10,460 nucleotides of DNA from Acidobacteriota bacterium (GTDB lineage Bacteria > Acidobacteriota > Blastocatellia > RBC074): NCBI GenBank assembly GCA_017991275.1, contig JAGNMH010000112.1, positions 1 through 10,460 of the forward strand. The letters run 5' to 3'. The translations under genes were made by a program, and so were the position numbers. This document shows positions 1 through 6,543 of this stretch, in pieces. The notes beneath the pieces were generated by a model that did not search any database, was not told the DNA's origin, and saw only the letters and a program-made list of their open reading frames with translations. Position 1 is the first letter of the stretch. Each line of letters begins with the position of its first letter.

Positions 1-16
1 CCCCAATCCTGTTGTT

Positions 17-1636
17 TTAGCTCCGACGAAAAGCGTTTAACAATTTGCGCACACGCCCCTGAAACAGCGACATCATTCCCATGTATCCGTAACCCAGCAG
101 GAAGATCATAAGAAACGGAATCGTCGCGTAAATGTTCGAGCGAATTGCATAATAAATGGCACCCACAAAATACAACGCAAAAGCCAGTTCCAGAAACGGC
201 AACCACCCGCCTTTGCGTTTGTATTTCTTCGCCACTTGCAGCCAGTTATCTTTGCTGGATTCGACGTTGTATTTCGGTGTGCGGACAAAGCTGGATTCGA
301 CTCCAAACAGAGCTTCCAGCACGGCGCGGGTGTTTGAAAAAACCAGCCCTATGCCCATGGCCATGGCCATAGGAATCAGCCATAACCGACGCTTTTCATT
401 CGGGTAACGATACAGAATCGCCGTGCCGTAAAAACTAACGACTGAAAACGTCGCAAAGATCATCAGCGGTGTATCGAACAAAAGCATCTGGAACATTCCC
501 TGGTTGAACCGAACGATCAAAACCGGAATATGCAAAATGCTAAGCACGATCATCAACATCGCCGCGCAATTACCGAACAGGCGAAAGAACAACTCGACTT
601 TTTGCTGCCAGGTCAGTGTCGGGTGGTGCCAGATGCGCGGCATCAGTTTCAACCCAACCTGCACCAGCCCCTTTGCCCAGCGACGCTGTTGAGTTTTGAA
701 GGCATTCATTTCGACCGGAAGTTCAGCCGGAACTTCTTCGTCCAACAGATAAACAAATTTCCAGCCCATCAACTGGGCGCGAAAACTGAGGTCAGTGTCT
801 TCGGTCAGCGTGTCGTGTTGCCAGCCTCCGCTGTAATCAATCGCTTCGCGTCGCCACATTCCGGCAGTGCCGTTGAAGTTGAAAAACGCGCCTGTTCGAT
901 TACGCGAAGTCTGTTCGACAACAAAGTGACCATCCAGCAAAACTTCCTGGAGCCGGGTCAGCAAAGAATAATTTGCGTTGATATGCCCCCAGCGCATCTG
1001 CGCCATACCGACTTTTTCATCGCTGAAGTAATCAACCATTTTCCGCAGCGTGTCCGGTTTCGGAGTAAAGTCGGCGTCAAAAATCGCCATCAAAGTTCCC
1101 TTGGCGACCGCCATGCCTTTATCCAGTGCGCCGGCTTTGTAACCGGTTCGGTCGGTTCGGTGTATGTGAACAATGTCGAAGCCCTGTTGTTTGAAACGCT
1201 CAACGACGCTTGCGGCTATGCCTACGGTTTCGTCTGTGGAATCGTCCAGCACCTGAATTTCCAGCAAATGGCGCGGGTAATCCAGTTTGACCACGGATTC
1301 TACCAATCGTTCGACAACGTAAAGTTCATTGAACAGCGGCAACTGAACAGTAATGTAAGGTAATTCGTCTTCAGCAAAAATTCGCTTTGGTTTGGGTTTG
1401 ATGTCGCGGTAACGCCAGAACTGAAAAACCATCCTGATGCGATAAGCTCCCAAAATGGCCAGCAACGACAGAATGGTGAAATACATAATTACTATCGCCC
1501 AGTCGAAACCATCCATCGAAGCCAGGTAGCTGATATTGTCTCGACCATGTCGCATGATCGGGTCCAACATCCTTCCAACTTCTTCGGGAGATTGCGGCTG
1601 AAAAAAGATAAAAAAGATAATTGAAGCTAGGTTCAT
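17..1636 (-). CDS. Processive family-2 glycosyltransferase, cellulose/mannan synthase-like membrane protein
   Basis: Probably an inner-membrane enzyme that polymerises a beta-linked polysaccharide from a nucleotide sugar on the cytoplasmic side. Counting from the chosen Met, an N-terminal membrane helix (about 43-68) precedes the GT-A domain. Its hallmarks are all present: VLDDSTDET (~130-137), the DAD metal-binding motif in FDADF (~187-189), NGTAGMWRR (~255-263), TED in LTEDTDLS (~278-280) and QQRRW, the QxxRW motif (~316-320). About five hydrophobic segments follow, up to a basic C-terminus. There is no PilZ domain, so it resembles the short CslA/CESA-like bacterial group rather than full BcsA. 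The sugar and product cannot be told from sequence. The start is uncertain. The frame stays open to 1897, but the first ~67 residues of that extension look non-coding and overlap the divergent gene. Met codons at 1636, 1570 and 1516 are all possible and none has a clear Shine-Dalgarno. The one at 1516 lies just before the conserved helix; 1636 lies just below a candidate promoter. Confidence 0.85.
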   Translation of the reverse strand: MNLASIIFFIFFQPQSPEEVGRMLDPIMRHGRDNISYLASMDGFDWAIVIMYFTILSLLAILGAYRIRMVFQFWRYRDIKPKPKRIFAEDELPYITVQLPLFNELYVVERLVESVVKLDYPRHLLEIQVLDDSTDETVGIAASVVERFKQQGFDIVHIHRTDRTGYKAGALDKGMAVAKGTLMAIFDADFTPKPDTLRKMVDYFSDEKVGMAQMRWGHINANYSLLTRLQEVLLDGHFVVEQTSRNRTGAFFNFNGTAGMWRREAIDYSGGWQHDTLTEDTDLSFRAQLMGWKFVYLLDEEVPAELPVEMNAFKTQQRRWAKGLVQVGLKLMPRIWHHPTLTWQQKVELFFRLFGNCAAMLMIVLSILHIPVLIVRFNQGMFQMLLFDTPLMIFATFSVVSFYGTAILYRYPNEKRRLWLIPMAMAMGIGLVFSNTRAVLEALFGVESSFVRTPKYNVESSKDNWLQVAKKYKRKGGWLPFLELAFALYFVGAIYYAIRSNIYATIPFLMIFLLGYGYMGMMSLFQGRVRKLLNAFRRS

Positions 1637-1655
1637 AAAGTTTAAAAAATGAATT

Positions 1656-1684
1656 GTTATAAAAACGCCTGCCGGAATTGGCAG
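1656..1684 (-). promoter_or_regulatory. Candidate sigma70-type promoter for the glycosyltransferase
   Basis: Read on the minus strand, CTGCCA (1684-1679) and TATAAC (1661-1656) are separated by 17 bp; they match the -35 and -10 consensus at 4/6 and 5/6 positions. Transcription would start near 1649, just upstream of the Met codon at 1636, which argues against starts further upstream. The surrounding divergent intergenic stretch (about 1637-1864) is AT-rich near 1600-1665 and includes a 9-bp AAAAAAGAT duplication at 1601-1618. I saw no convincing promoter for the plus-strand gene in it. Confidence 0.3.
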
Positions 1685-1864
1685 ACCGGCGAGCATGGTA
1701 GCCGCTTGTCTGGCTCTGTCAATTGTGTCCAAGGTGGCTGTTGCAAGGCGGCAATGTATGTTTCGTACCGGCCTACACATCAAAGCTATCAAACCGGCTG
1801 GTAAGCAATCAGTGGCTTGATCGTGATGTGAGGAAGTAGAATCCGCGCGCCAGTCAAAACTTTT

Positions 1865-2611
1865 ATGCAATACGTCACAAAACAGTCTGCTGAACAAATT
1901 ACCCCCAATCAGCCAGAACCGGAATTGCAGTTTTCATTGCGACTGGTTGGCGGGTTGGAAATCGCGTCGGTCATCGCGTCGGTCTTCATTACGACCTGGG
2001 TGATCATTCCATTGCAACCGGAACCCCGCTGGTTGATGGCCTTGCCTGGTTTTTTGGCTGCCCTGTTGATGCTTTATTCACACCGGCTGCGCGGCGAAAA
2101 ACTCAGCGAAATCGGGTTTTCATTGCGGAATTTTTGGAAAGCATTGAGTTTGGTGGCTGTACCCACGCTGGCGGTTTGTTCGGTGATTACGATGATCGGA
2201 TTCCTGACAAATTCTTTTCATCTGACTTCGCATTTCTGGACAAACCTGCTGGTACTTCCGGTTTGGGCGGTGATTCAGCAATATGTTTTGCAGGCTTTTA
2301 TTTATCGGCGGATGCGCTGGATATTCATTTCGGAGTCGGATTCGCCTGAACAATCACTAAGGCAAACCAGATTGGCTATTCTGGCTACGGCGGTGATCTT
2401 TTCGGTGACGCATTTGCCGAATTTGATGCTGATGCTGCTGACACTGCTTGGAGCTTTGTTGTGGTCGTGGGTTTACGAGCGCGCACCTAATCTGTTTGCG
2501 CTTGGCTTATCCCATGCCACCATCAGTTTAATGTTGATGACTTCGCTGCCGCCATGGTTTTTGCCAAGCATGAGCGTGGGATACAAACACTTTTTGTATC
2601 AAGTCTTCTAG
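1865..2611 (+). CDS. CPBP (CAAX/Rce1-like) family membrane protein with substituted catalytic motif
   Basis: A 248-residue polytopic membrane protein with hydrophobic segments at about 30-50, 57-71, 93-115, 125-147, 168-200 and 208-227. The C-terminal half has the layout of the CPBP/Abi family of intramembrane metalloproteases. FSVTH (179-183) corresponds to motif FxxxH, and the conserved His in LSHATIS (H217) to the third motif. The first motif, normally EExxxR, reads QQYVLQ at 138-143, so both glutamates and the arginine are glutamine. Family knowledge makes the first glutamate essential for proteolysis, so this protein is inferred to be non-proteolytic or to work differently. No Shine-Dalgarno is seen before the ATG at 1865. 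It diverges from the glycosyltransferase and converges on purL with a 34-bp gap in which I see no clear hairpin terminator. Its role is unknown. Confidence 0.72.
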   Translation: MQYVTKQSAEQITPNQPEPELQFSLRLVGGLEIASVIASVFITTWVIIPLQPEPRWLMALPGFLAALLMLYSHRLRGEKLSEIGFSLRNFWKALSLVAVPTLAVCSVITMIGFLTNSFHLTSHFWTNLLVLPVWAVIQQYVLQAFIYRRMRWIFISESDSPEQSLRQTRLAILATAVIFSVTHLPNLMLMLLTLLGALLWSWVYERAPNLFALGLSHATISLMLMTSLPPWFLPSMSVGYKHFLYQVF

Positions 2612-2645
2612 CCAATGATCGGCAAGAACAGTACGAATACCGACC

Positions 2646-4985
2646 TTAATCCGCAGCCATTTGCATTGGACGATCCAACGCCAGCGGCAAAGCCTCGGCC
2701 CAGATGTTTTCCAGGTTTGTTACAGAATCGGCAACCAGAGTTTTGCCAGCACAGGCGATAGTTAATTCCTGGCCGCCGACTTCGCCAATCACGACTGCTG
2801 ATGCACCTGCCTCAACAGCAACTTCCCGCACACGATCCACGTTTTCGGCTTTGACGCTGAGCACAATCCGCGAAGGCGATTCGGCAAACAGCAACGCCGT
2901 CAAATTGTTCAAACTGCCAAGTTTGGCGTGCTCGGTCAGATCAATCTTTGCGCCGATGCCGGAACGGCTATAACTGGAAAAGCAGCTTTCGGCCAGCGCG
3001 ACTGCCACCCCTCCCTCTGAACAATCGTGCGCCGAACTGACCAAGCCAGCCTGAATCGCATTCAAACAAGCCTGTTGGATATTGTTTTCGGCCTCCAAAT
3101 CAATTTTCGGAACTGCCCCTGTGGATTCGCCTGTCAGGACTGAAAGCAGTTCACTGGCTCCAAGATCGTTGCCCGTCACGCCGAGCAATAAAACAATATC
3201 GCCCGCTTCTTTGAACCACTGAGTGGTGATGTGTTTGGCGTCTTCAATTACCCCTAGCATTCCTATGGTCGGAGTTGAGTAAATCCCACGGCCTTCGGTT
3301 TCGTTGTAAAAACTGACATTGCCACCGGTGACAGGTGTGCCGAATGTGTTGCAGGCTTCGGCCATGCCGTCAATCGTTTCGCTGAACGCCCACATCACTT
3401 CGGGGCGTTCGGGGCTGGCGAAGTTCAAACAATTGGTGACGGCCAAAGGCCGCGCGCCGCTGCATACCACGTTGCGGGCAGATTCAGCGACTGCAAGCTT
3501 TGCGCCTTCGCGCGGATCAATTTGGCAATAACGTGAGTTGCAATCCAGCGACATTGCCAAACTTCGCCGGGTTTCTTTGACGCGAATCACCGCCGCGTCC
3601 GAACCGGGCAGCACAACAGTGTTTGTGCGAACCATGTGGTCGTACTGGCGATACACCCAATTTTTTGACGCGATATTTGGCGAACCAAGCAAACGGCGAA
3701 GCAGTTCGGTGTTTGGTTCACCGCCAGATTCCGAATTTGAGAAGTGAGATTTGAAATTTGAGATTGCCGCCTCAATTTTCGGCGAAACATCTTCGCTGGC
3801 GACGGCGAAAGGTTTCATCGGACGGTTGTACTTTGGAGCTTCGTCGGTCAAAGCAAGATTGGGAATGTCTGCAACGATTTCCCCTTGGTGCAGCACGCGC
3901 AACTTTTGCTCTTCAATCACGTTGCCAATGATGACTGCGTCCAAATCCCAACGATGGAAAATTTCCAGAACCTGCCGCTCGTGACCTCTGGCGGCAACGA
4001 TCAACATTCGTTCCTGAGATTCCGACAGCATCATTTCATAAGCCGTCATTCCCGTTTCGCGTTGCGGAACCAGGTCGAGATTGATTTCGACTCCGTTGCC
4101 CGCTCTGGCCCCCATTTCACAGGAAGAGGAAGTCAGCCCGGCAGCACCCATGTCCTGAATGCCGACAATGGCGCCGGAGCGCATGGCTTCCAGGCAGGCT
4201 TCCAGCAGCAACTTTTCAGAAAACGGATCACCGACCTGGACAGTCGGGCGTTTTTCCATCGCGGCTTCGTCAAATTCGGCTGAAGCCATGGTCGCGCCAT
4301 GAATGCCGTCGCGCCCGGTTTTGGCTCCGGCATAAATCACCGAATTGCCTACACCTTCAGCTTTGCCGTAAAAAATCTGTTCGCGCCGAACCAGGCCAAG
4401 CGCGAAAGCATTGACCAGCGGATTTAGGGAATAACAAGCGTCAAAATAAACTTCACCGCCGACTGTCGGGACTCCGAAAGCGTTGCCGTAATCGCCCAAA
4501 CCTTTGACCACGCCAGCGGTGATTCGGCGATTGCGAGCAACGGTTTTAGCCGAAATCTGGTCTTTCGATTCGTCCACGTCTTCATCGCGAATTGGCCCAA
4601 ATCGCAAACTGTCCATGGCCGCCACAGGTCTGGCGCCCATCGTGAAAATATCGCGCAGAATCCCACCTATGCCCGTCGCAGCGCCCTGGTATGGTTCGAT
4701 AAACGACGGATGGTTATGCGATTCGATCTTGAAGGCGACACACCAGCCGTCACCTATGTCCACAATGCCAGCGTTTTCGCCTGGCCCTTGAACCAGACAT
4801 TCGCCTGTCACAGGCAATCGGCGCAGATGAATTTTGGATGATTTGTACGAACAGTGCTCCGACCACATGACCGAAAATATACCCAGTTCGGTCAAATTTG
4901 GTTCGCGTCCCATCAACTGTTTGATGCGTTCGTATTCGTCGGGCGAGATGTTGTGCTGATCCAGAATTTCGTTCGTAATGGTCAT
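2646..4985 (-). CDS. purL: Phosphoribosylformylglycinamidine synthase subunit PurL
   Basis: The ATP-dependent synthetase subunit of FGAM synthase, which converts FGAR plus ammonia (supplied by PurQ) to FGAM in the fourth step of de novo purine synthesis, in the cytosol. At 779 residues it is the small PurL form, slightly longer than usual. Visible landmarks: NLTELGIFSVMWSEHCSYKS with the catalytic-loop histidine near 44, KIESHNHPS (~87-95), the glycine-rich FGVPTVGGEV (~170-179), IQDMGAAGL (~277-285), the second-half GTPVTGGNVSF (~549-559) and SAHDCSEGG (~651-659). The start at 4985 matches family N-termini (MTITNEIL...). The frame is open 21 codons further, to 5048, but that stretch is encoded by heptamer repeats and looks non-coding. 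No Shine-Dalgarno precedes 4985. Residues ~407-422 are a repeat-encoded linker (see 3726-3767). It lies 90 bp downstream of purQ and is presumably co-transcribed with it. Confidence 0.97.
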   Translation of the reverse strand: MTITNEILDQHNISPDEYERIKQLMGREPNLTELGIFSVMWSEHCSYKSSKIHLRRLPVTGECLVQGPGENAGIVDIGDGWCVAFKIESHNHPSFIEPYQGAATGIGGILRDIFTMGARPVAAMDSLRFGPIRDEDVDESKDQISAKTVARNRRITAGVVKGLGDYGNAFGVPTVGGEVYFDACYSLNPLVNAFALGLVRREQIFYGKAEGVGNSVIYAGAKTGRDGIHGATMASAEFDEAAMEKRPTVQVGDPFSEKLLLEACLEAMRSGAIVGIQDMGAAGLTSSSCEMGARAGNGVEINLDLVPQRETGMTAYEMMLSESQERMLIVAARGHERQVLEIFHRWDLDAVIIGNVIEEQKLRVLHQGEIVADIPNLALTDEAPKYNRPMKPFAVASEDVSPKIEAAISNFKSHFSNSESGGEPNTELLRRLLGSPNIASKNWVYRQYDHMVRTNTVVLPGSDAAVIRVKETRRSLAMSLDCNSRYCQIDPREGAKLAVAESARNVVCSGARPLAVTNCLNFASPERPEVMWAFSETIDGMAEACNTFGTPVTGGNVSFYNETEGRGIYSTPTIGMLGVIEDAKHITTQWFKEAGDIVLLLGVTGNDLGASELLSVLTGESTGAVPKIDLEAENNIQQACLNAIQAGLVSSAHDCSEGGVAVALAESCFSSYSRSGIGAKIDLTEHAKLGSLNNLTALLFAESPSRIVLSVKAENVDRVREVAVEAGASAVVIGEVGGQELTIACAGKTLVADSVTNLENIWAEALPLALDRPMQMAAD
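3726..3767. repeat. Degenerate heptamer tandem repeat inside purL
   Basis: About six 7-bp units can be laid out: AGATTCC, GAATTTG, AGAAGTG, AGATTTG, AAATTTG, AGATTGC. In the purL frame they encode a low-complexity stretch (ISNFKSHFSNSESG) between conserved blocks, which fits a variable surface linker between the two synthetase halves. The array adds no stop and keeps the frame. Confidence 0.7.
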
Positions 4986-5067
4986 TTGAATTTTGGGTTT
5001 TGGGTTCTGGGTTTTGGATTCAGAAAGACTCTTGCTCTTCCAATACAAAATCCAACATCCAACATCA
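4986..5067. repeat. Pair of opposed heptamer arrays between purQ and purL
   Basis: The left array has a GGG/GGA core every 7 bp (4995, 5002, 5009, 5016), units like TTTTGGG. The right array has ATCC/ATCA cores every 7 bp (5050, 5057, 5064), units like AACATCC. The right array is roughly the reverse complement of the left-array type (GTTTTGGATT against AAAATCCAAC), so the two can fold imperfectly around a ~25-bp spacer. They occupy nearly the whole purQ-purL gap and abut the purL start codon. Similar short tandemly repeated sequences are known from cyanobacterial and other genomes. Confidence 0.7.
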
Positions 5068-5075
5068 ATAATTGC

Positions 5076-5786
5076 CTATGCGCGCGCTTTCAGAATTTCG
5101 GTCAGCGCGTCGGCCATTGAAAGAAACATCGCTCGTCCGTCCTTGCAACCAAGCATGCTTTCGGCGGCACGTTCGGGATGAGGCATCAGACCAACCACAT
5201 TGCGCTGGCGATTGCAGATGCCTGCGATGTTTTTCAGCGAACCGTTCGGATTGGCTTCGTCTGTGATCTGCCCATCGGTGGTGCTGTAACGAAAAAGCAC
5301 CCGGCCTTCGCCTTCCAGTTCAGCCAGAGTTTTTTCGTCGCAGAAATAATTGCCTTCGCCATGCGCGATTGGCAGGCTCAACACTTGGCCGGCTTTGTAT
5401 GTGGAGGTAAAGGCTGTGTCGGTTTGCTCGACGCGGACATTGACGTGTTCACAAATGAATTTAAGGTCACGATTTCTGAGCAGTGCCCCAGGCAGCAATC
5501 CCGATTCGCACAGAATCTGAAAGCCATTGCAAATCCCCAACACAAGACCTCCGCGGTTAGCGAATTCAACCACCGATTTCATCACAGGTGAAAACCGCGC
5601 AATCGCTCCGCTGCGAAGATAATCGCCGTAGGAAAATCCTCCAGGCAGAATAATCGCGTCGAAACGGTCAACATCTGTTTCTTTGTGCCAAATGAAGTCA
5701 ACGGGTTGACCAATCACTTTGCTGATGACGTGGTAAGTGTCGTGGTCGCAATTCGAGCCGGGAAAGATGACAACGCCAAATTTCAT
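5076..5786 (-). CDS. purQ: Phosphoribosylformylglycinamidine synthase subunit PurQ (glutaminase)
   Basis: A class I glutamine amidotransferase that hydrolyses glutamine and delivers ammonia to PurL in a PurLQS complex. The 236-residue protein has the family start MKFGVVIFPGSNCDHD, the oxyanion region PGGFSYGDYLR (48-58), the nucleophile elbow GICNGFQIL with Cys86, and the catalytic pair in PHPE (His203, Glu205). Length and motif order are normal. An AAAGGA sequence about 10 nt upstream of the ATG at 5786 serves as a plausible ribosome binding site. purL follows after 90 bp. The gene upstream on the same strand is hepT, not purS, so the small third subunit must be encoded elsewhere. Confidence 0.97.
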   Translation of the reverse strand: MKFGVVIFPGSNCDHDTYHVISKVIGQPVDFIWHKETDVDRFDAIILPGGFSYGDYLRSGAIARFSPVMKSVVEFANRGGLVLGICNGFQILCESGLLPGALLRNRDLKFICEHVNVRVEQTDTAFTSTYKAGQVLSLPIAHGEGNYFCDEKTLAELEGEGRVLFRYSTTDGQITDEANPNGSLKNIAGICNRQRNVVGLMPHPERAAESMLGCKDGRAMFLSMADALTEILKARA

Positions 5787-5828
5787 TGGTACGCGGTCCT
5801 TTTGGCTTAAAGTGGGAAGCTAGAGGGT

Positions 5829-5857
5829 TTTGTACAACACCAGTTTGGGATTGTCTA
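5829..5857 (-). promoter_or_regulatory. Candidate promoter for purQ-purL
   Basis: On the minus strand, TAGACA (5857-5852) and TACAAA (5834-5829) are 17 bp apart in the 94-bp gap between the end of hepT and the start of purQ. Each matches the sigma70 consensus at about 4 of 6 positions. It would give purQL its own transcription start, separate from the toxin-antitoxin pair. The match is weak. Confidence 0.28.
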
Positions 5858-5880
5858 GTTGAGGCTGAAACTCGCGGATT

Positions 5881-6225
5881 TCATAACTTACTCGGCCCCT
5901 TCAGAATTTCACGAATTTCTTCTGCCACATTGGGGAGTCGTTTCTTTATCGTTTCCCAGACCAACGGATAATCAACTCCAAAATAGGAGTGGATCAACTT
6001 GTCGCGCATCCCTGCCATCTCTTTCCAGGGAATGCCCGTATGCTGTTGGCGCATCTCGTCCGGGATTTGTTTTGCCGCTTCCCCGATGATCTCTAATTTT
6101 CGCAATACGGCGCTGCTAGTTTTGTCGTCGGTTTGAAACGCTTCCAGTTCCATTCCGGCGACGAACTCTTCAATCCTGTCTATCGCCGCCAGAATGTCTT
6201 TCAAATAGAGCGTGTAATCCCTCAT
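5881..6225 (-). CDS. hepT: HepT-like HEPN-domain ribonuclease toxin (DUF86)
   Basis: A 114-residue, mostly helical protein of the DUF86/HepT family. The defining HEPN motif RX4HXY is intact at 74-81 (R74, H79, Y81 in RDKLIHSYF). In characterised pairs this motif forms the RNase active site of a dimer, and the tyrosine is where the partner nucleotidyltransferase attaches AMP to neutralise the toxin. The start codon overlaps the end of mntA by 4 bp, the usual antitoxin-first arrangement with coupled translation. With R, H and Y present the toxin is likely functional, though the actual RNA target is unknown. Confidence 0.9.
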   Translation of the reverse strand: MRDYTLYLKDILAAIDRIEEFVAGMELEAFQTDDKTSSAVLRKLEIIGEAAKQIPDEMRQQHTGIPWKEMAGMRDKLIHSYFGVDYPLVWETIKKRLPNVAEEIREILKGPSKL

Positions 6226-6515
6226 ACGGCGACAACCTCTCGTAAGACGGATTCTCTTAGTTCCACTCTCAGCGCGCGCTTGGGAACGACATCCACCTTT
6301 TGCTGAAACGTTTCTTCCAGATAATTCGCCAGCCCAACCAAGTCGAACATATCCGCGCCTTCTTCAAATTCCACCAACAAATCAATGTCGCTATTCGCGT
6401 CTTGCTCTCCGCGTGCGAAGGAACCAAATAGACCGACTTCCCTTGCCTTGTATAGGGAAGTCATAACAGGTTTAAGTTCCTTCAGTTTGTTCAGAATGCT
6501 TTCTGCATTTGTCAT
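6222..6515 (-). CDS. mntA: MntA-like minimal nucleotidyltransferase antitoxin
   Basis: A 97-residue minimal nucleotidyltransferase. The signature GSX10DXD is complete: G31-S32 in LFGSFARGE, then D43 and D45 in SDIDLLVEF, with D75 in KVDVV as the likely third metal-binding aspartate. In known MntA/HepT pairs this enzyme adds AMP to the HepT tyrosine and so inactivates it. AAAGG lies about 9 nt before the ATG. It starts 28 bp after ssnA ends, so it may be read from the ssnA transcript; I see no separate clear promoter in that gap. Confidence 0.9.
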   Translation of the reverse strand: MTNAESILNKLKELKPVMTSLYKAREVGLFGSFARGEQDANSDIDLLVEFEEGADMFDLVGLANYLEETFQQKVDVVPKRALRVELRESVLREVVAV

Positions 6516-6543
6516 CGGTCTTACCTTTCGTTTGCATTGCTTC

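Noticed and set aside
530..1363. Long plus-strand open frame (277 codons) opposite the glycosyltransferase
   Set aside because: It is fully antisense to a strand carrying all GT2 motifs in the right order; its translation has no recognisable domain and no ribosome binding site.
1637..1897. N-terminal extension of the glycosyltransferase to 1897
   Set aside because: Residues encoded here are Cys/His/Arg-rich without family similarity, the segment overlaps the divergent CPBP gene start, and a candidate promoter lies inside it.
2612..2645. Shared terminator between CPBP gene and purL
   Set aside because: The 34-bp convergent gap contains no GC-rich hairpin with a T-tract on either strand.
4986..5048. 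21-codon N-terminal extension of PurL
   Set aside because: It is encoded by heptamer repeat DNA, and the Met at 4985 matches the usual PurL N-terminus.
4986..5067. CRISPR array
   Set aside because: Units are 7 bp with no spacers of 25-40 bp, and there are no cas genes.
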